In this document: piece by piece, positions 49,304-59,798 of the stretch
How positions within the stretch are numbered: position 1 is the first letter of the stretch
Layout: every line of letters starts with the position of its first letter
Origin: Novosphingobium sp.
Lineage (GTDB): Bacteria; Pseudomonadota; Alphaproteobacteria; Sphingomonadales; Sphingomonadaceae
NCBI GenBank assembly: GCA_030697365.1
Contig: JAUYQH010000157.1
Coordinates: 16,204 to 80,203, forward strand
DNA length: 64,000 nt
Direction: 5' to 3'
Made by a program: the position numbers and the translations under genes
The notes under the pieces: generated by a model
Database searches by the model: none
The model's input: the letters and a program-made list of their open reading frames with translations, nothing else
What the model was told of the DNA's origin: nothing

Positions 49304-50277
49304 CAGGTCGTGCTCCCCGCGGCGTTGAAGCGGCCCAGCGCGATCGCCCGGCCAAAGTGGCGGTTGGCGCGGCGCTGATCGCGCACCAGCTGGCGGTCCA
49401 CCGCTGCCAGCACCACCTGACCGATGCGTCCGGGGTGTTCGCGCCAGCGCAAGAATGCCGCGGCGTTGACGCGGAGCAGGATCGACTCCTCGACCGCATC
49501 GAGCGCCAGCGGCTGCTCGCACCGGTCGATCATCGCGACCAGCCCCGCCCACTCGCCGGGACCGTGGATCGTCACCTGTTCGCGCAAAGCTCCCCGGACG
49601 AACGCTGCGCGCACGGCGCCGCGGACCACGAGGTAGAGCGTATCGGGCTTGGCACCCGCCTCGACGAGCGAAGTGTTGCGTGTTGCTGACAATCCTTCGC
49701 CAGCGGCGATCAGTTCGGCACAGTCGACGTCGGCGAGTTCGGCGAAAGTCCCCAGCGAGCGGAGCATTTCAGCGTCAATGACGTGTGGTGCGGGATCGAT
49801 TGCGGGCGGCGAACGGCGCAACTCGCTCGCTTCGGCCAGCGAAGTCTGAGCAAGTCGCTCAAGCGTAGCGCGGGTGCGCGTCGCTACCAGCCCGCGCAGA
49901 CGGTCGATCGCCGCAACCGGCCCGCCGCGCCCCTCCCCCAGCATCGCCGCAAACCCGCGTGCCGGGATCAGCAAACCGCTTGTGTCCTCCACCGCGCGCA
50001 CGGTGGCGGAGCGCGGGCCGTCGTCGAGCAGCGCAAATTCGCCGACCACTTCGCCCGGTGCGATCCGGCTGACCCATGCGGCCTCGTCACCGGGCATTCG
50101 GGTGGCAATTTCGAGCAGTCCGCTTTCGACCAGGAACAGCCCGCTGGGCGGATCGCCCTGACGGAACAGCAACGCGTCCGCTGCCACTTCGAAGGGCCGG
50201 GCCAGCGCACGCAGATCGGCGAGCGCGGCCTCGTCCAGTCCCGCGAACAGCTCAACCCGATCCAGCGCCTCGCCCAT
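49303..50277 (-). CDS. Cyclic nucleotide-binding domain protein (two CNB domains, no obvious output domain)
   Basis: First phosphate-binding-cassette-like segment GEVVGEFALLDDGPRSATVRA; second, degenerate GPGEWAGLVAMIDRCEQPLALDA; stop overlaps downstream start as TGATG. Confidence 0.82.
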   Translation of the reverse strand: MGEALDRVELFAGLDEAALADLRALARPFEVAADALLFRQGDPPSGLFLVESGLLEIATRMPGDEAAWVSRIAPGEVVGEFALLDDGPRSATVRAVEDTSGLLIPARGFAAMLGEGRGGPVAAIDRLRGLVATRTRATLERLAQTSLAEASELRRSPPAIDPAPHVIDAEMLRSLGTFAELADVDCAELIAAGEGLSATRNTSLVEAGAKPDTLYLVVRGAVRAAFVRGALREQVTIHGPGEWAGLVAMIDRCEQPLALDAVEESILLRVNAAAFLRWREHPGRIGQVVLAAVDRQLVRDQRRANRHFGRAIALGRFNAAGSTT

Positions 50278-50356
50278 CGCCTCTCTCCCCCGATTCGGAA
50301 GCTTAGCGGCTGCACCCGGGTTTGACAGCGGCGCAACGCACGGGCAGTTTCGTTTC

Positions 50357-52216
50357 ATGCGAAACAATGAAATCGCCCTCACCCGGCGCGAGATTCTGGC
50401 CGCCGGCAGCATCGGCGCGCTGGCCCTGGCCCTCCCCGGCTGCGCCGCCACCCTCGCCCGGCCCGCTATCGGCCCTCCGGCCGCGGCTACTGCGCTGCTC
50501 GATGCGTTCGCTTGGCGATTTCTCGAGCACCATCCTGAAAGCGCGACCGAAAAAGGGGTGGATATTGATGCCCACGCCGGCTTGCGCGGCAAGCTCGAGG
50601 ACCGCTCGGCGGCGGGGCAGGCGGCGATTGCCGAGACCCTGCGCGCCGATCTCGCCCGCGTCGAGGCGATCGATCCGGCCCCGCTCGACCCCGCCACGCG
50701 GACCTCGTTCGAGGTCGTGCGCAGCGCCTATCGCACCGCGCTGGCGGGGTTCTCGCTGCCCTACGGCGATGTCGCGGTCGGCGGCTGGCGCAACACGCCC
50801 TACGTCGTCATCCAGAACGTCGGGCAGTATATCGACGCACCCAACCTGCTCGAAGCCACGCATCCGGTGCGCGACGCGGCCGACGCCGAAGCCTACATCG
50901 CAAGGCTCGAAGCGCTGCCCGCCACGCTTGACGGCGAAACCGGGCGCCTCCGCGGCGCGCGCGAATTCGGACTGGTCCCGCCCGCGATCCTGCTCGACCG
51001 GACGATCGCGCAGCTCGGCAAGACCATCGAAGACGCCCGCGGCGGGGGCCGGCTGGTCACGGCGCTGACCTCGCGAACCGGAGCCGTCGCGGGCGACTGG
51101 GACCGGCGCGCGCGGTCGCTCGTCAGCGGGCCTGTCGCCGCTGCGCTCGATCGCCAGCTTGCCGAAATCCGTGCCGAGCGGGCGGTCGCGCAGGCTGCGC
51201 CGGGCATGTGGGCGCGCCCGCGCGGCGACGAATACTACGCCTGGGCGCTGCAGGCCGCGACCACGACCACGCGAACACCTGACGAGATCCACGCGATGGG
51301 TCTCGAGCAGGTGCGCGAGTACCACGGCCGGATGGACCCGCTTCTGCGCAAGCTCGGCTTCACGTCGGGAACCGTCGGCGAGCGAATGCTGGCGTTGGCC
51401 AAGGATCCCCGCTCGCGCTTCTCCGAAGGCGACAAGGGCCGCGCCGAAGTCATCGCGCTGATGCAATCGAAGATCGATTATATCCGCACCCGCATGCCGC
51501 TGGCGTTCCGACGCCTGGCTCGCGGCAACCTCGAGATTCGCCGCATCGCCCCCGCCGAGGAAGCCGGCGCCCCCGGGGCGTATGGCGGCTCGGGCTCGAT
51601 CGACGGCAAGATTCCCGGAAAGATCTGGCTCAACCTTTCCGATCCGAACCGTCACACCCGCTACGACATTCCCACGCTCGGCTTCCACGAGGGCATCCCC
51701 GGACACGTCTGGGAAGGCGAGTATTCGAACGATCTGCCGCTGATCCGCTCGGTCCTGTCGTTCAGCGCGTTCAGCGAGGGCTGGGCGCTCTACGCCGAGA
51801 CGCTTGGCGACGAACTTGGGGCCTACGACGACGATCCGGTCGGGCAGCTCGGCTACCTCCAGTCGATCGCGTTTCGCGCTTGCCGACTGGTGGTCGATAC
51901 CGGTCTTCATCACAAGCGCTGGACCAGGGCTCAGGCGATTGATTGGTTTGTTTCGACCAATGGCTCGGATCGCGATGACGTGACCAGCGAAGTCGATCGC
52001 TATTGCGCATGGCCCGGGCAGGCCTGTGCCTACAAGGTCGGCCACAGCGAAATGCTGCGCCTGCGCGAGATGGCCAAAGCAAGGCTCGGTCCGCGCTATG
52101 ACTTGCGCGATTTCGACCAGGCGGTGGTCGATGGCGGCAACGCTCCGCTCGATGTGCTGGCGGGCAACGTCGAACGTTATGTTGGCAAGGCGTTGCGAAC
52201 GATGGAGCCCGCCTGA
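50357..52216 (+). CDS. DUF885 family protein, predicted Tat-exported lipoprotein
   Basis: LTRREILAAGSIGALALALPGC leader; GFHEGIPGHVWEGEYS motif. Confidence 0.88.
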   Translation: MRNNEIALTRREILAAGSIGALALALPGCAATLARPAIGPPAAATALLDAFAWRFLEHHPESATEKGVDIDAHAGLRGKLEDRSAAGQAAIAETLRADLARVEAIDPAPLDPATRTSFEVVRSAYRTALAGFSLPYGDVAVGGWRNTPYVVIQNVGQYIDAPNLLEATHPVRDAADAEAYIARLEALPATLDGETGRLRGAREFGLVPPAILLDRTIAQLGKTIEDARGGGRLVTALTSRTGAVAGDWDRRARSLVSGPVAAALDRQLAEIRAERAVAQAAPGMWARPRGDEYYAWALQAATTTTRTPDEIHAMGLEQVREYHGRMDPLLRKLGFTSGTVGERMLALAKDPRSRFSEGDKGRAEVIALMQSKIDYIRTRMPLAFRRLARGNLEIRRIAPAEEAGAPGAYGGSGSIDGKIPGKIWLNLSDPNRHTRYDIPTLGFHEGIPGHVWEGEYSNDLPLIRSVLSFSAFSEGWALYAETLGDELGAYDDDPVGQLGYLQSIAFRACRLVVDTGLHHKRWTRAQAIDWFVSTNGSDRDDVTSEVDRYCAWPGQACAYKVGHSEMLRLREMAKARLGPRYDLRDFDQAVVDGGNAPLDVLAGNVERYVGKALRTMEPA

Positions 52217-52227
52217 GGCCGAACGGC

Positions 52228-53811
52228 CTAGGCGGCGACTGGCGCGGCCTGGCGGACCCCTTCGTCGACGTGCTCAGCAAACTCCGCGAAGTTGTCGATG
52301 AACTGGCGGACCAGCGTTTGCGCGGTCTTGTCATACTCGGCGGGATCGGCCCAGGCGCCGCGCGGATCGAGCAATTTGCTGTCCACGCCCGCCACGCTCA
52401 CCGGCACCTCGAACCCGAAGTTGGGGTCCTTGCGGAACTCGGCGTGGTTGAGGCTGCCATCGAGCGCGGCGTTGAGCAGCGCGCGGGTCGCCTGGATCGG
52501 CATCCTTTTGATTCCCGGCATCGTCGCCTTGCCCCCCGACCAGCCGGTGTTGACCAGCCAGCAGGTGACCTGGCCTTTGGCGATCCGCTCCTTGAGCAGG
52601 TTTCCATAGACCGACGGGTGGCGCGGCATGAACGGGGCGCCGAAACAGGTGCTGAAGGTCGCCTCGGGCTCGGTCACCCCGATCTCGGTCCCCGCGACGC
52701 GCGCGGTATAGCCCGAGAGGAAGTGGTACATCGCCTGGTCGGGGGTCAGCCGCGCGATCGGCGGCAGCACGCCATAGGCGTCGGCAGTCAGCATGATGAT
52801 GTTGGCGGGCACCGGGCCGAGGTTTTCGGGCGACGTGTTGGGGATGAACTCCAATGGGTACGAACCGCGGCTGTTCTCGGCGAGGCTGGCGTCGTCGAAA
52901 TCGAGCTCGCGCGTCTCGGGGTCCATCACCACGTTTTCGAGCACGGTGCCGAAGCGCTTGGTGGTGGCGAAGATCTCCGGCTCGGCCTCGGGCGAGAGGC
53001 GGATCATCTTGGCGTAGCAACCACCCTCGAAGTTGAACACCGCGGTGTCCGACCAGCCGTGCTCGTCGTCGCCGATCAGCGTGCGGCTGGCGTCGGCCGA
53101 CAGCGTGGTCTTGCCGGTGCCCGAAAGCCCGAAGAACACCGCGGTCTTGCCATCGGCGCCGATGTTGGCCGAACAGTGCATCGGCATCACCCCCTGCGCG
53201 GGCAGCAGGTAGTTGAGGATGCCGAACACGCTCTTCTTCATTTCGCCCGCATATTTGGTGCCGCCGATCAGGATAAGCTTCTCGGTGACGTTGACCGCGA
53301 TCACGGTCTCGCTCCGGGTGCCATGGCGCGCGGGATCGGCACGGAAGCTGGGCAGGTCGATGATCGTGTATTCGGGCGCGAACCCCGCCAGTTCTGCCTG
53401 GGTGGGGCGCACCAGCAGCGTGCGGATGAACAGGTTGTGCCAGGCAAGTTCGTTGATGACCCGCACCTTGACGCGATGCTCGGGCTGCGACCCGCCGAAC
53501 AGATCGGCGACGTAGAGCGTTTCCCTGGCGCCCAGCGCTGCCAGGAAATCGGCCTTGAGCGCTGCGAAGTCCTGGGGCGACATTGCGACGTTGGTCTTGC
53601 CCCACCACACGGTGCTTTCGGTTTCGGCATCGCGAACGATGAACTTGTCCTTGGCCGAACGCCCGGTGTGCTTGCCGGTCTCGACCACCAGCGGGCCGTC
53701 CTTGGCCAGTGCCCCCTCGCCGTTGCGCACCGCGTGCTCGACTAGCGCCGAGGTTCCCAGATTGGCGTGGACGGTGGCACCAGTGGAGATCCCCTGGGCG
53801 GAAAGCGACAC
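52228..53811 (-). CDS. pckA: Phosphoenolpyruvate carboxykinase (ATP) (start uncertain; ORF continues to 53955)
   Basis: [62 protein letters not shown]; family homology appears to start near [19 protein letters not shown]. Confidence 0.95.
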   Translation of the reverse strand: MSLSAQGISTGATVHANLGTSALVEHAVRNGEGALAKDGPLVVETGKHTGRSAKDKFIVRDAETESTVWWGKTNVAMSPQDFAALKADFLAALGARETLYVADLFGGSQPEHRVKVRVINELAWHNLFIRTLLVRPTQAELAGFAPEYTIIDLPSFRADPARHGTRSETVIAVNVTEKLILIGGTKYAGEMKKSVFGILNYLLPAQGVMPMHCSANIGADGKTAVFFGLSGTGKTTLSADASRTLIGDDEHGWSDTAVFNFEGGCYAKMIRLSPEAEPEIFATTKRFGTVLENVVMDPETRELDFDDASLAENSRGSYPLEFIPNTSPENLGPVPANIIMLTADAYGVLPPIARLTPDQAMYHFLSGYTARVAGTEIGVTEPEATFSTCFGAPFMPRHPSVYGNLLKERIAKGQVTCWLVNTGWSGGKATMPGIKRMPIQATRALLNAALDGSLNHAEFRKDPNFGFEVPVSVAGVDSKLLDPRGAWADPAEYDKTAQTLVRQFIDNFAEFAEHVDEGVRQAAPVAA

Positions 53812-54035
53812 GTGCAGTTCGGAACCGGACAAGGCGGACTCTCCCTTAAGCGAAAGGGGCGACGAGCGCGGAGCTGTCGCCAACGGGGGGGTGTGACGAT
53901 CAAGTGATTCCCGGTGGCGCATAATCGTCCCGCCTGTCGCCGTCAAATGACGCAAGTCTGCGAATAATCCTGCTGCGATGCACCATGCGACGGGCAGGTG
54001 TTCAGCCGAGGCAGGCCGGGCTATGACTAGCTACG

Positions 54036-54761
54036 ATGCAGCAAACGATTGCCCTAATCGACGACGACCGCAATATCCTCACTTCCGTGTCGATCGCCTT
54101 GCAGGCCGAAGGCTATGCCACGCGGATCTACACCGATGGCGAGAATGCGTTGAAAGCGCTCACCGACAACCCGCCCGACCTGGCGGTGTGCGACATCAAA
54201 ATGCCGCGGATGGACGGGCTCGAGCTGCTCCGCCGCCTGCGCGAGACCCCAGGCGAGGGCGCCACGCTGCCGGTCATCTTCCTGACTAGCAAGGACGACG
54301 AGGCCGACGAGGCGCTGGGCCTGGCCAGTGGCGCGGACGACTATATCGTCAAGCCCTTCAGCCAGCGCCTGCTCATCGCGCGCATCCGCGCGATCCTGCG
54401 CCGCGCCGACCTGACCCGGCGGATCGCCGCAGGTGAGAATGCGGGCGAATCGTTGCCGGAAACGATCGTCCGCGGGCGCCTGGCGATGGACCCTGCGCGG
54501 CACGAAGTGACCTGGGGCAATCAGCCGGTCTCGCTGACCGTGACCGAGTTCCTGATCCTCGAAGCGCTCGCCCAGCGTCCCGGCGTGATCAAAAGCCGCA
54601 ACCAGCTGATGGACGCCGCCTATCACGAGGACGTGTTCGTCGATGACCGCACCGTGGACAGCCACATCAAACGCCTTCGCCGCAAGTTCCGCCTCGTCGA
54701 TCCCGCCTTTGCAGGGATCGATACGCTGTACGGTGCAGGCTACAGCTTCGCCGATGACTGA
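54036..54761 (+). CDS. chvI: OmpR-family response regulator ChvI
   Basis: [49 protein letters not shown]; winged-helix [15 protein letters not shown]; paired with ChvG. Confidence 0.93.
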   Translation: MQQTIALIDDDRNILTSVSIALQAEGYATRIYTDGENALKALTDNPPDLAVCDIKMPRMDGLELLRRLRETPGEGATLPVIFLTSKDDEADEALGLASGADDYIVKPFSQRLLIARIRAILRRADLTRRIAAGENAGESLPETIVRGRLAMDPARHEVTWGNQPVSLTVTEFLILEALAQRPGVIKSRNQLMDAAYHEDVFVDDRTVDSHIKRLRRKFRLVDPAFAGIDTLYGAGYSFADD

Positions 54762-56307
54762 CAGGACCGGAGCGGAACCGGCGGCGGGCAAGCTGTTCTG
54801 GAGCCGCCGAATTTCACTCACCGCGCGTATCCTGGCGCTCAACATCATTGCGCTGGCTCTGATGGCGGGGAGCCTCTTCTACCTCGATTCACTGCGCAAA
54901 CAGCTGATTGCAGAGCGTTTCAAGCTGGCCCGCAGCGAGGTGGAAATTACCGCCGACGCGCTGGCCGAAGCGCGCGAGGCGCAGCGCCGCCCGCTGCTGG
55001 TGCGAATTGCGCGCGAGCAGGATCTGCGGCTGCGGCTTTACGATGCGCGGGGCGATCTGATCGCCGACACGTTCGTCATCGCCGAGCCTGCGTTCGGCTT
55101 CGTCGATCCCGCTCGCGAGCCGTGGTACCAGCACGCCGCGCGGGCGCTGGACCGCGCGGTCGATTTTCTGGTCACCGCGCCCCGGGTGGAAAACTATCGC
55201 GAGCCCCCATCCACCAATGCCGATGCGTGGCCTGAGATTGCCACCGCGCGGATGGCGGGACGCAGCGTGGTCCGTCTGCGCCATGCGCCCGACCGCACCC
55301 CTGTGATCAACGCCGCGACCCCGGTGGGTGTGCGCGGGGAGATGCTGCTCTCGTCGCGCAACCCGCGTGACGTCACCCAGGCGATCCGCGATGCGCGCCA
55401 GACGCTGTTCATCGTGGTGGTCGTGGCGCTGGTTCTATCGATTCAGCTGTCGCTGTTCCTCGCGCGCACGATCGTCCAGCCGCTGCGGACGCTGGTCCGC
55501 GCCGCGGTGCGTGTGCGGCTCGGGCGCGACCGCGAGGTGGTGGTGCCGCGCCTGCCTGAACGCGGCGACGAGATCGGTCTGCTGGCGCGCGCCTTTTCAG
55601 ACACCGTCAGCGCGCTGCGTCAGCGGATCGATGCCGGTGAAAGCTTCACAGCCGACGTCAGCCACGAACTCAAGAACCCACTCGCTTCATTGCGCAGCGC
55701 GCTCGAATCGCTGGGCAAGGTGAACGATCCGGCGCTGCGCGAAGAGCTTCAGGCCATCGCCACGCACGACGTCCAGCGGATCGACCGGCTGATCAGCGAG
55801 ATTTCCGATGCCAGCCGAATCGACGCCGAACTCAGCCGCGCGCGCTTCGAACCGGTCGATCTTGCGTTGCTCGCCCTCCGCCTGGTGAGCGAACGCGACA
55901 GCCGCCGCGCCGCCGTGGGACCGCGGGTGGTAATGGCGGCAAACGGCCCCGCGCTGATCCGCGGCGACGCGGCGCGGCTCGAACGGGTGATCGACAATCT
56001 GATCGACAACGCGCTGTCGTTTTCTCCGCCCGCGGCCACGGTCACGGTCGAAGTGGGCGGTTCGAACGGGCGCGTCGCCCTGACGGTAACCGACGAGGGC
56101 CCCGGCGTGGCGCCGGATTTGCGCGAAACGGTGTTCGAACGGTTCCATTCCGTACGCCCCGCAAGCGAGGCGTTCGGCAAGCATAGTGGACTGGGGCTGG
56201 CGATCGCGCGGACCATCGTCGAGGCGCACGACGGCACACTGCGGATCGGGGACCGCCCCGATGGCCGACCCGGCGCGCACCTGGTGGCCGGGTTCCCGGC
56301 GCTGTGA
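54754..56307 (+). CDS. chvG: Sensor histidine kinase ChvG
   Basis: N-terminal TM, stimulus-sensing domain, [43 protein letters not shown]. Confidence 0.93.
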   Translation: MTDRTGAEPAAGKLFWSRRISLTARILALNIIALALMAGSLFYLDSLRKQLIAERFKLARSEVEITADALAEAREAQRRPLLVRIAREQDLRLRLYDARGDLIADTFVIAEPAFGFVDPAREPWYQHAARALDRAVDFLVTAPRVENYREPPSTNADAWPEIATARMAGRSVVRLRHAPDRTPVINAATPVGVRGEMLLSSRNPRDVTQAIRDARQTLFIVVVVALVLSIQLSLFLARTIVQPLRTLVRAAVRVRLGRDREVVVPRLPERGDEIGLLARAFSDTVSALRQRIDAGESFTADVSHELKNPLASLRSALESLGKVNDPALREELQAIATHDVQRIDRLISEISDASRIDAELSRARFEPVDLALLALRLVSERDSRRAAVGPRVVMAANGPALIRGDAARLERVIDNLIDNALSFSPPAATVTVEVGGSNGRVALTVTDEGPGVAPDLRETVFERFHSVRPASEAFGKHSGLGLAIARTIVEAHDGTLRIGDRPDGRPGAHLVAGFPAL

Positions 56308-56726
56308 ACGGCGCACTTCATCAGGCTACCTGCGTGGCGGTCGGCGGTCGCGGGCTGCTGATCGAAGGACCACCCGGCGTGGGCAAGTCGAGCCTCGCGG
56401 TGGCGCTGATCGACCGTGGCGCCGTGCTGGTCGGCGATGACGGGGTTCTCCTCGTCCTTCGGGGCGAGCGGGTCCATGCCTCCCCGGCGCCGGGCATCGC
56501 GGGCAAGCTCGAAGTGCGCAACGTGGGCCTGCTCGACTTCCCGATCCTGAGCGACGTGCCGGTTGCACTGGTCCTTCGCCTGGACCCCGCCGCGCCACGC
56601 TTTCGCGAAACGCCCGAATGGCTCGAGCGCGCGGGAGTCCAGCTGCCTGCCATCGACTTGTGGCCGGACTCGCCGGTCCTTGCGCTTCGGGCCGAGCTAG
56701 CGTTGCGGACTTATGGCCTGCGCTGA
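56304..56726 (+). CDS. hprK: HPr kinase/phosphorylase (short alphaproteobacterial form)
   Basis: LLIEGPPGVGKSSLAVALIDRGAVLVGDDGVLL; between chvG and rapZ. Confidence 0.88.
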   Translation: MNGALHQATCVAVGGRGLLIEGPPGVGKSSLAVALIDRGAVLVGDDGVLLVLRGERVHASPAPGIAGKLEVRNVGLLDFPILSDVPVALVLRLDPAAPRFRETPEWLERAGVQLPAIDLWPDSPVLALRAELALRTYGLR

Positions 56727-56786
56727 TCCGGCGCATTGCGGGACACCCCTCGCCCCCACCCTTCCCTTGCCCGCGCGGAAAGCGCA

Positions 56787-57719
56787 ATGGCGGCGGTCAT
56801 GACCGGCGAGTCGCCCACCGCCCCGCAACGCATCCTGCTGGTCACCGGCTTGCTCGGGGCGGGCAAGACCACCGCGCTCAAGGTGCTCGAAGATCTCGGC
56901 TGGGAGACGATCGACAACTTCCCGGTGCGGCTGCTCAATCGCCTTCTGGCGACGCGGCCCAGCGGCGACGACCATGACGCACCGCTGGTGATCGGGTTCG
57001 ACAGCCGTACCCGCGGCTTCGACCCGCGCGCCATCATCGAACAGGTCAAGCGGCTGGCCCGGCGGGGCGAGATCGAGGTGACAACGCTGTTTCTCGATTG
57101 CTCGGGCACCGAGCTCGAGCGGCGTTACAACGAAACCCGACGCCGCCACCCCATGGCGCAGGATCGCCCCGTCATCGAGGGTGTCGCCGCGGAACGGGAG
57201 CTGCTCGAGCCGCTACGGCGCTGGGCCGACGTGGTCATATCGACCAGCTATTTCACCGCCCAACAGCTTCAACAGGCGATTCGCGACCGCTTCGCCCCGA
57301 TTTCCGATCGTGGCACGACGATCACCATCAGCAGCTTCGGCTTCGCCCGCGGGACCCCGCCGCTGGCGGATTTCGTGTTCGACGTTCGCTTTCTGGACAA
57401 TCCCCACTGGGTCGATACGCTGCGCCCGATGACCGGACTGGTAGAGCCCGTCGCCGCGCACATCCGCGCCGATCCGGCCTGGCCCGCGGCTTTCGCGCAT
57501 ATCCGCGACCTGCTGCTGCTGGTGATTCCGCGCTATGCCGCGCACGGCAAGGCCTATCTCAACATCGCGATCGGCTGCACCGGTGGGCGGCATCGATCGG
57601 TGTTTGTGGCCGAGGAAATCGCGAAAGCCTTGCGCGGCGCCGGATTTGCGCCCACATTGCTGCACCGCAACCTGGCCGCGCGGTCGATCGACCAGATCGA
57701 GGACGCGCCGGCAAGATGA
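56787..57719 (+). CDS. rapZ: RNase adapter protein RapZ
   Basis: ILLVTGLLGAGKTTALKVLEDLGWETIDNFPV; SFGFARGTPPLADFVFDVRFLDNPHW; IAIGCTGGRHRSV. Confidence 0.95.
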   Translation: MAAVMTGESPTAPQRILLVTGLLGAGKTTALKVLEDLGWETIDNFPVRLLNRLLATRPSGDDHDAPLVIGFDSRTRGFDPRAIIEQVKRLARRGEIEVTTLFLDCSGTELERRYNETRRRHPMAQDRPVIEGVAAERELLEPLRRWADVVISTSYFTAQQLQQAIRDRFAPISDRGTTITISSFGFARGTPPLADFVFDVRFLDNPHWVDTLRPMTGLVEPVAAHIRADPAWPAAFAHIRDLLLLVIPRYAAHGKAYLNIAIGCTGGRHRSVFVAEEIAKALRGAGFAPTLLHRNLAARSIDQIEDAPAR

Positions 57720-57852
57720 ACACCCAAGTTGAACATCGGGGCTCGCATCACTTCCCTTCCTCTCCTGTCGATCCGGGCAGCACCGTCAATCGCGCGTTCA
57801 ACCGTGCGCGGCGATGCCCCCGTGCCATTTTGTGCGGAGCATCGCTGATTCC

Positions 57853-58257
57853 ATGATCGGCCTCATTCTGGTTACCCACGGCCGCCTTGCCGAGGAATTC
57901 ATCAATGCGATGGAGCACGTCGTCGGCGCGCAGGCGGATATGGTTGCGGTGTGCATCGGGCCGCACGACGACATGGAAAAGCGCCGCAAGGAAATTGCCG
58001 ACGCGATCCGCCGGGTCGATTCGGGCAGCGGCGCGATCGTCCTTACCGACCTGTTCGGCGGCACGCCTTCCAACCTCGCGATTTCGCTGATGCAGGCCGG
58101 CCGGGTGGAGGTGATTGCGGGGATCAACCTGCCGATGCTGATCCGCCTGGCTGGCGCGCGCAAGTGCATGGCGGTCGAAGACGCCGCCCGCGCCGCGCGC
58201 GAAGCGGGTCGCAACTACATCACCATCGCCTCCGAGTTCCTCGGGCAAGACGCCTGA
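57853..58257 (+). CDS. PTS system mannose-type EIIA component
   Basis: MIGLILVTHGRLAEEFINAMEHVVGAQ; IVLTDLFGGTPSNLAISLM; GINLPMLIRL. Confidence 0.92.
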   Translation: MIGLILVTHGRLAEEFINAMEHVVGAQADMVAVCIGPHDDMEKRRKEIADAIRRVDSGSGAIVLTDLFGGTPSNLAISLMQAGRVEVIAGINLPMLIRLAGARKCMAVEDAARAAREAGRNYITIASEFLGQDA

Positions 58258-58268
58258 GGCAGCCAGGG

Positions 58269-58547
58269 GTGGGGCAAGCGCACGAAACGGTTACCATCAG
58301 TAACCAGCGCGGGCTCCACGCGCGGGCCAGCGCCAAATTCGTCAATGCCGTGGCCATGCTTCCCCCCGAACTGGTGGTGCGCGTGGTCAAGGACGGCAAC
58401 GAAGCGGCGGGCGGCAGCATCCTGGGCCTGATGATGCTCGGTGCGGCCAAGGGCGACCGCATCGATATCGAAGTCAGCGGCGAAGGTGCCGATGCGGCGC
58501 TGGCCAAGCTCGTCGGGCTGGTCGTCGACGGCTTCGGCGAGGATTGA
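58269..58547 (+). CDS. HPr family phosphocarrier protein
   Basis: ISNQRGLHARASAKFVNAVAML; GGSILGLMMLGAAKGDRIDIEVSGEGA; GTG start. Confidence 0.93.
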   Translation: MGQAHETVTISNQRGLHARASAKFVNAVAMLPPELVVRVVKDGNEAAGGSILGLMMLGAAKGDRIDIEVSGEGADAALAKLVGLVVDGFGED

Positions 58548-58560
58548 TCGGCTGCAACCC

Positions 58561-59358
58561 GTGCGCAGGCGGATCACCGGCTTTTCCAATCCCACGGTCA
58601 AGGCGATCCGGGCGCTGCGCGACAAGAAGCATCGCCGCGAGGAGCAGCGGTTCCTCGCCGAAGGGCTGCGCCTGCTGACCGACGCGCGCGAATCGGGGAG
58701 AATCGCCCAGACGCTGCTGATGGCCGAGGGGCGCGAGCCGCACCCGTTACTCGATACGCTCGAACACGCGGTGACCCAGGCCGGCGGCGAAGTGATCGAA
58801 CTGGCGCCCGATCTGCTCGCCAAGATCACCGGCAAGGACAATCCGCAGGCGGTGGCCGGGGTCTTCGCCGAGTGGCCCACCGTACTCGATGCGATAGACC
58901 GCACGACCGCGCCGCTGGTGCTGGTGGCGCAGGCGCTGCGCGATCCTGGCAATCTCGGGACGATGCTGCGCACCGCCGACGCGGTCGGAGCCGCGGGGCT
59001 GGTCCTGCTCGACGACTGCGCGGATCCGTTCTCCGTCGAAGCGGTCCGCGCCAGCATGGGCGCAATCTTCACCGTTCCACTTGCGCGCGCGCGCTGGGAG
59101 GAATTCCTGCCCTGGCTGCGCGGCGGCCCCGGCCAACTGGTGGCGGCATCGTTGCGCGAAGCGGTGCCGTATCGCGGCGCACCCTATCAGGCACCGTGCT
59201 TCATCCTGATCGGTAACGAATCGCGCGGACTGCCCGCCGACTACGAGGCCGCGTGCGACTTGCGCGTGACGATGCCCATGCGCGGGCGCGCCGACAGTCT
59301 CAACGCCGCGGTCGCCGCTGCGGTTCTGGCCTATGAAGTCGATGCAGCGCTCTACTGA
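58561..59358 (+). CDS. TrmH/SpoU-family RNA methyltransferase
   Basis: ALRDKKHRREEQRFLAEGLRLL; LVAQALRDPGNLGTMLRTADAVGAAGLVLL; IGNESRGLP; SLNAAVAAAVLAYE; GTG start. Confidence 0.92.
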   Translation: MRRRITGFSNPTVKAIRALRDKKHRREEQRFLAEGLRLLTDARESGRIAQTLLMAEGREPHPLLDTLEHAVTQAGGEVIELAPDLLAKITGKDNPQAVAGVFAEWPTVLDAIDRTTAPLVLVAQALRDPGNLGTMLRTADAVGAAGLVLLDDCADPFSVEAVRASMGAIFTVPLARARWEEFLPWLRGGPGQLVAASLREAVPYRGAPYQAPCFILIGNESRGLPADYEAACDLRVTMPMRGRADSLNAAVAAAVLAYEVDAALY

Positions 59359-59405
59359 CCTGCCCGTTCATCGCCAGATAACACCGGCAGGCGCACGATC
59401 CGGGC

Positions 59406-59798
59406 ATGCGCCGACTCGCTCTTCTCGATCTTCCACTGCTGGTCGCCGGGTGCATCGCGGCCAATCGCCCCGCGGCGCCGCTGGCGGATACCAACTGGCG
59501 CATGGTGGCGATCGACGGACAACCCGCCGCCATGGTCGACAAGGCCGGCATGTCGTTCGAGGGCGAGACCATCAGCGCCAGCGTCGGGTGCAACCGCATG
59601 AGTGGCGCCTACCGGGTCGATCGGCAGCGGCTGTTCGCCGGGCCGCTGGTACAGACGGAAATGTATTGCGAAGGAGCCGTGTGGGGCCAGGAACAGGCGC
59701 TCTCGGCGCTGCTTGCCGGGGCTCCGCGGATCGACTTGTCCGCCAGCCGTCTGACGCTCGCCTCCAGCGGCCACCGCGCTGAGTTCTCGAGGATTTAA
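59406..59798 (+). CDS. META domain protein (HslJ-like)
   Basis: DTNWRMVAIDGQPA; ASVGCNRMSGAYRVDRQRLFAGPLVQTEMYC. Confidence 0.8.
   Translation: MRRLALLDLPLLVAGCIAANRPAAPLADTNWRMVAIDGQPAAMVDKAGMSFEGETISASVGCNRMSGAYRVDRQRLFAGPLVQTEMYCEGAVWGQEQALSALLAGAPRIDLSASRLTLASSGHRAEFSRI

Noticed and set aside
52216-52229. AGGCCG-AA-CGGCCT palindrome between DUF885 and pckA as a special element
   Set aside because: Short, overlaps both stop codons, no T-tract; at best a weak hairpin
56304-56726. Short hprK as a truncated pseudogene
   Set aside because: Alphaproteobacterial HprK normally lacks the N-terminal domain; Walker motif and gene order are intact
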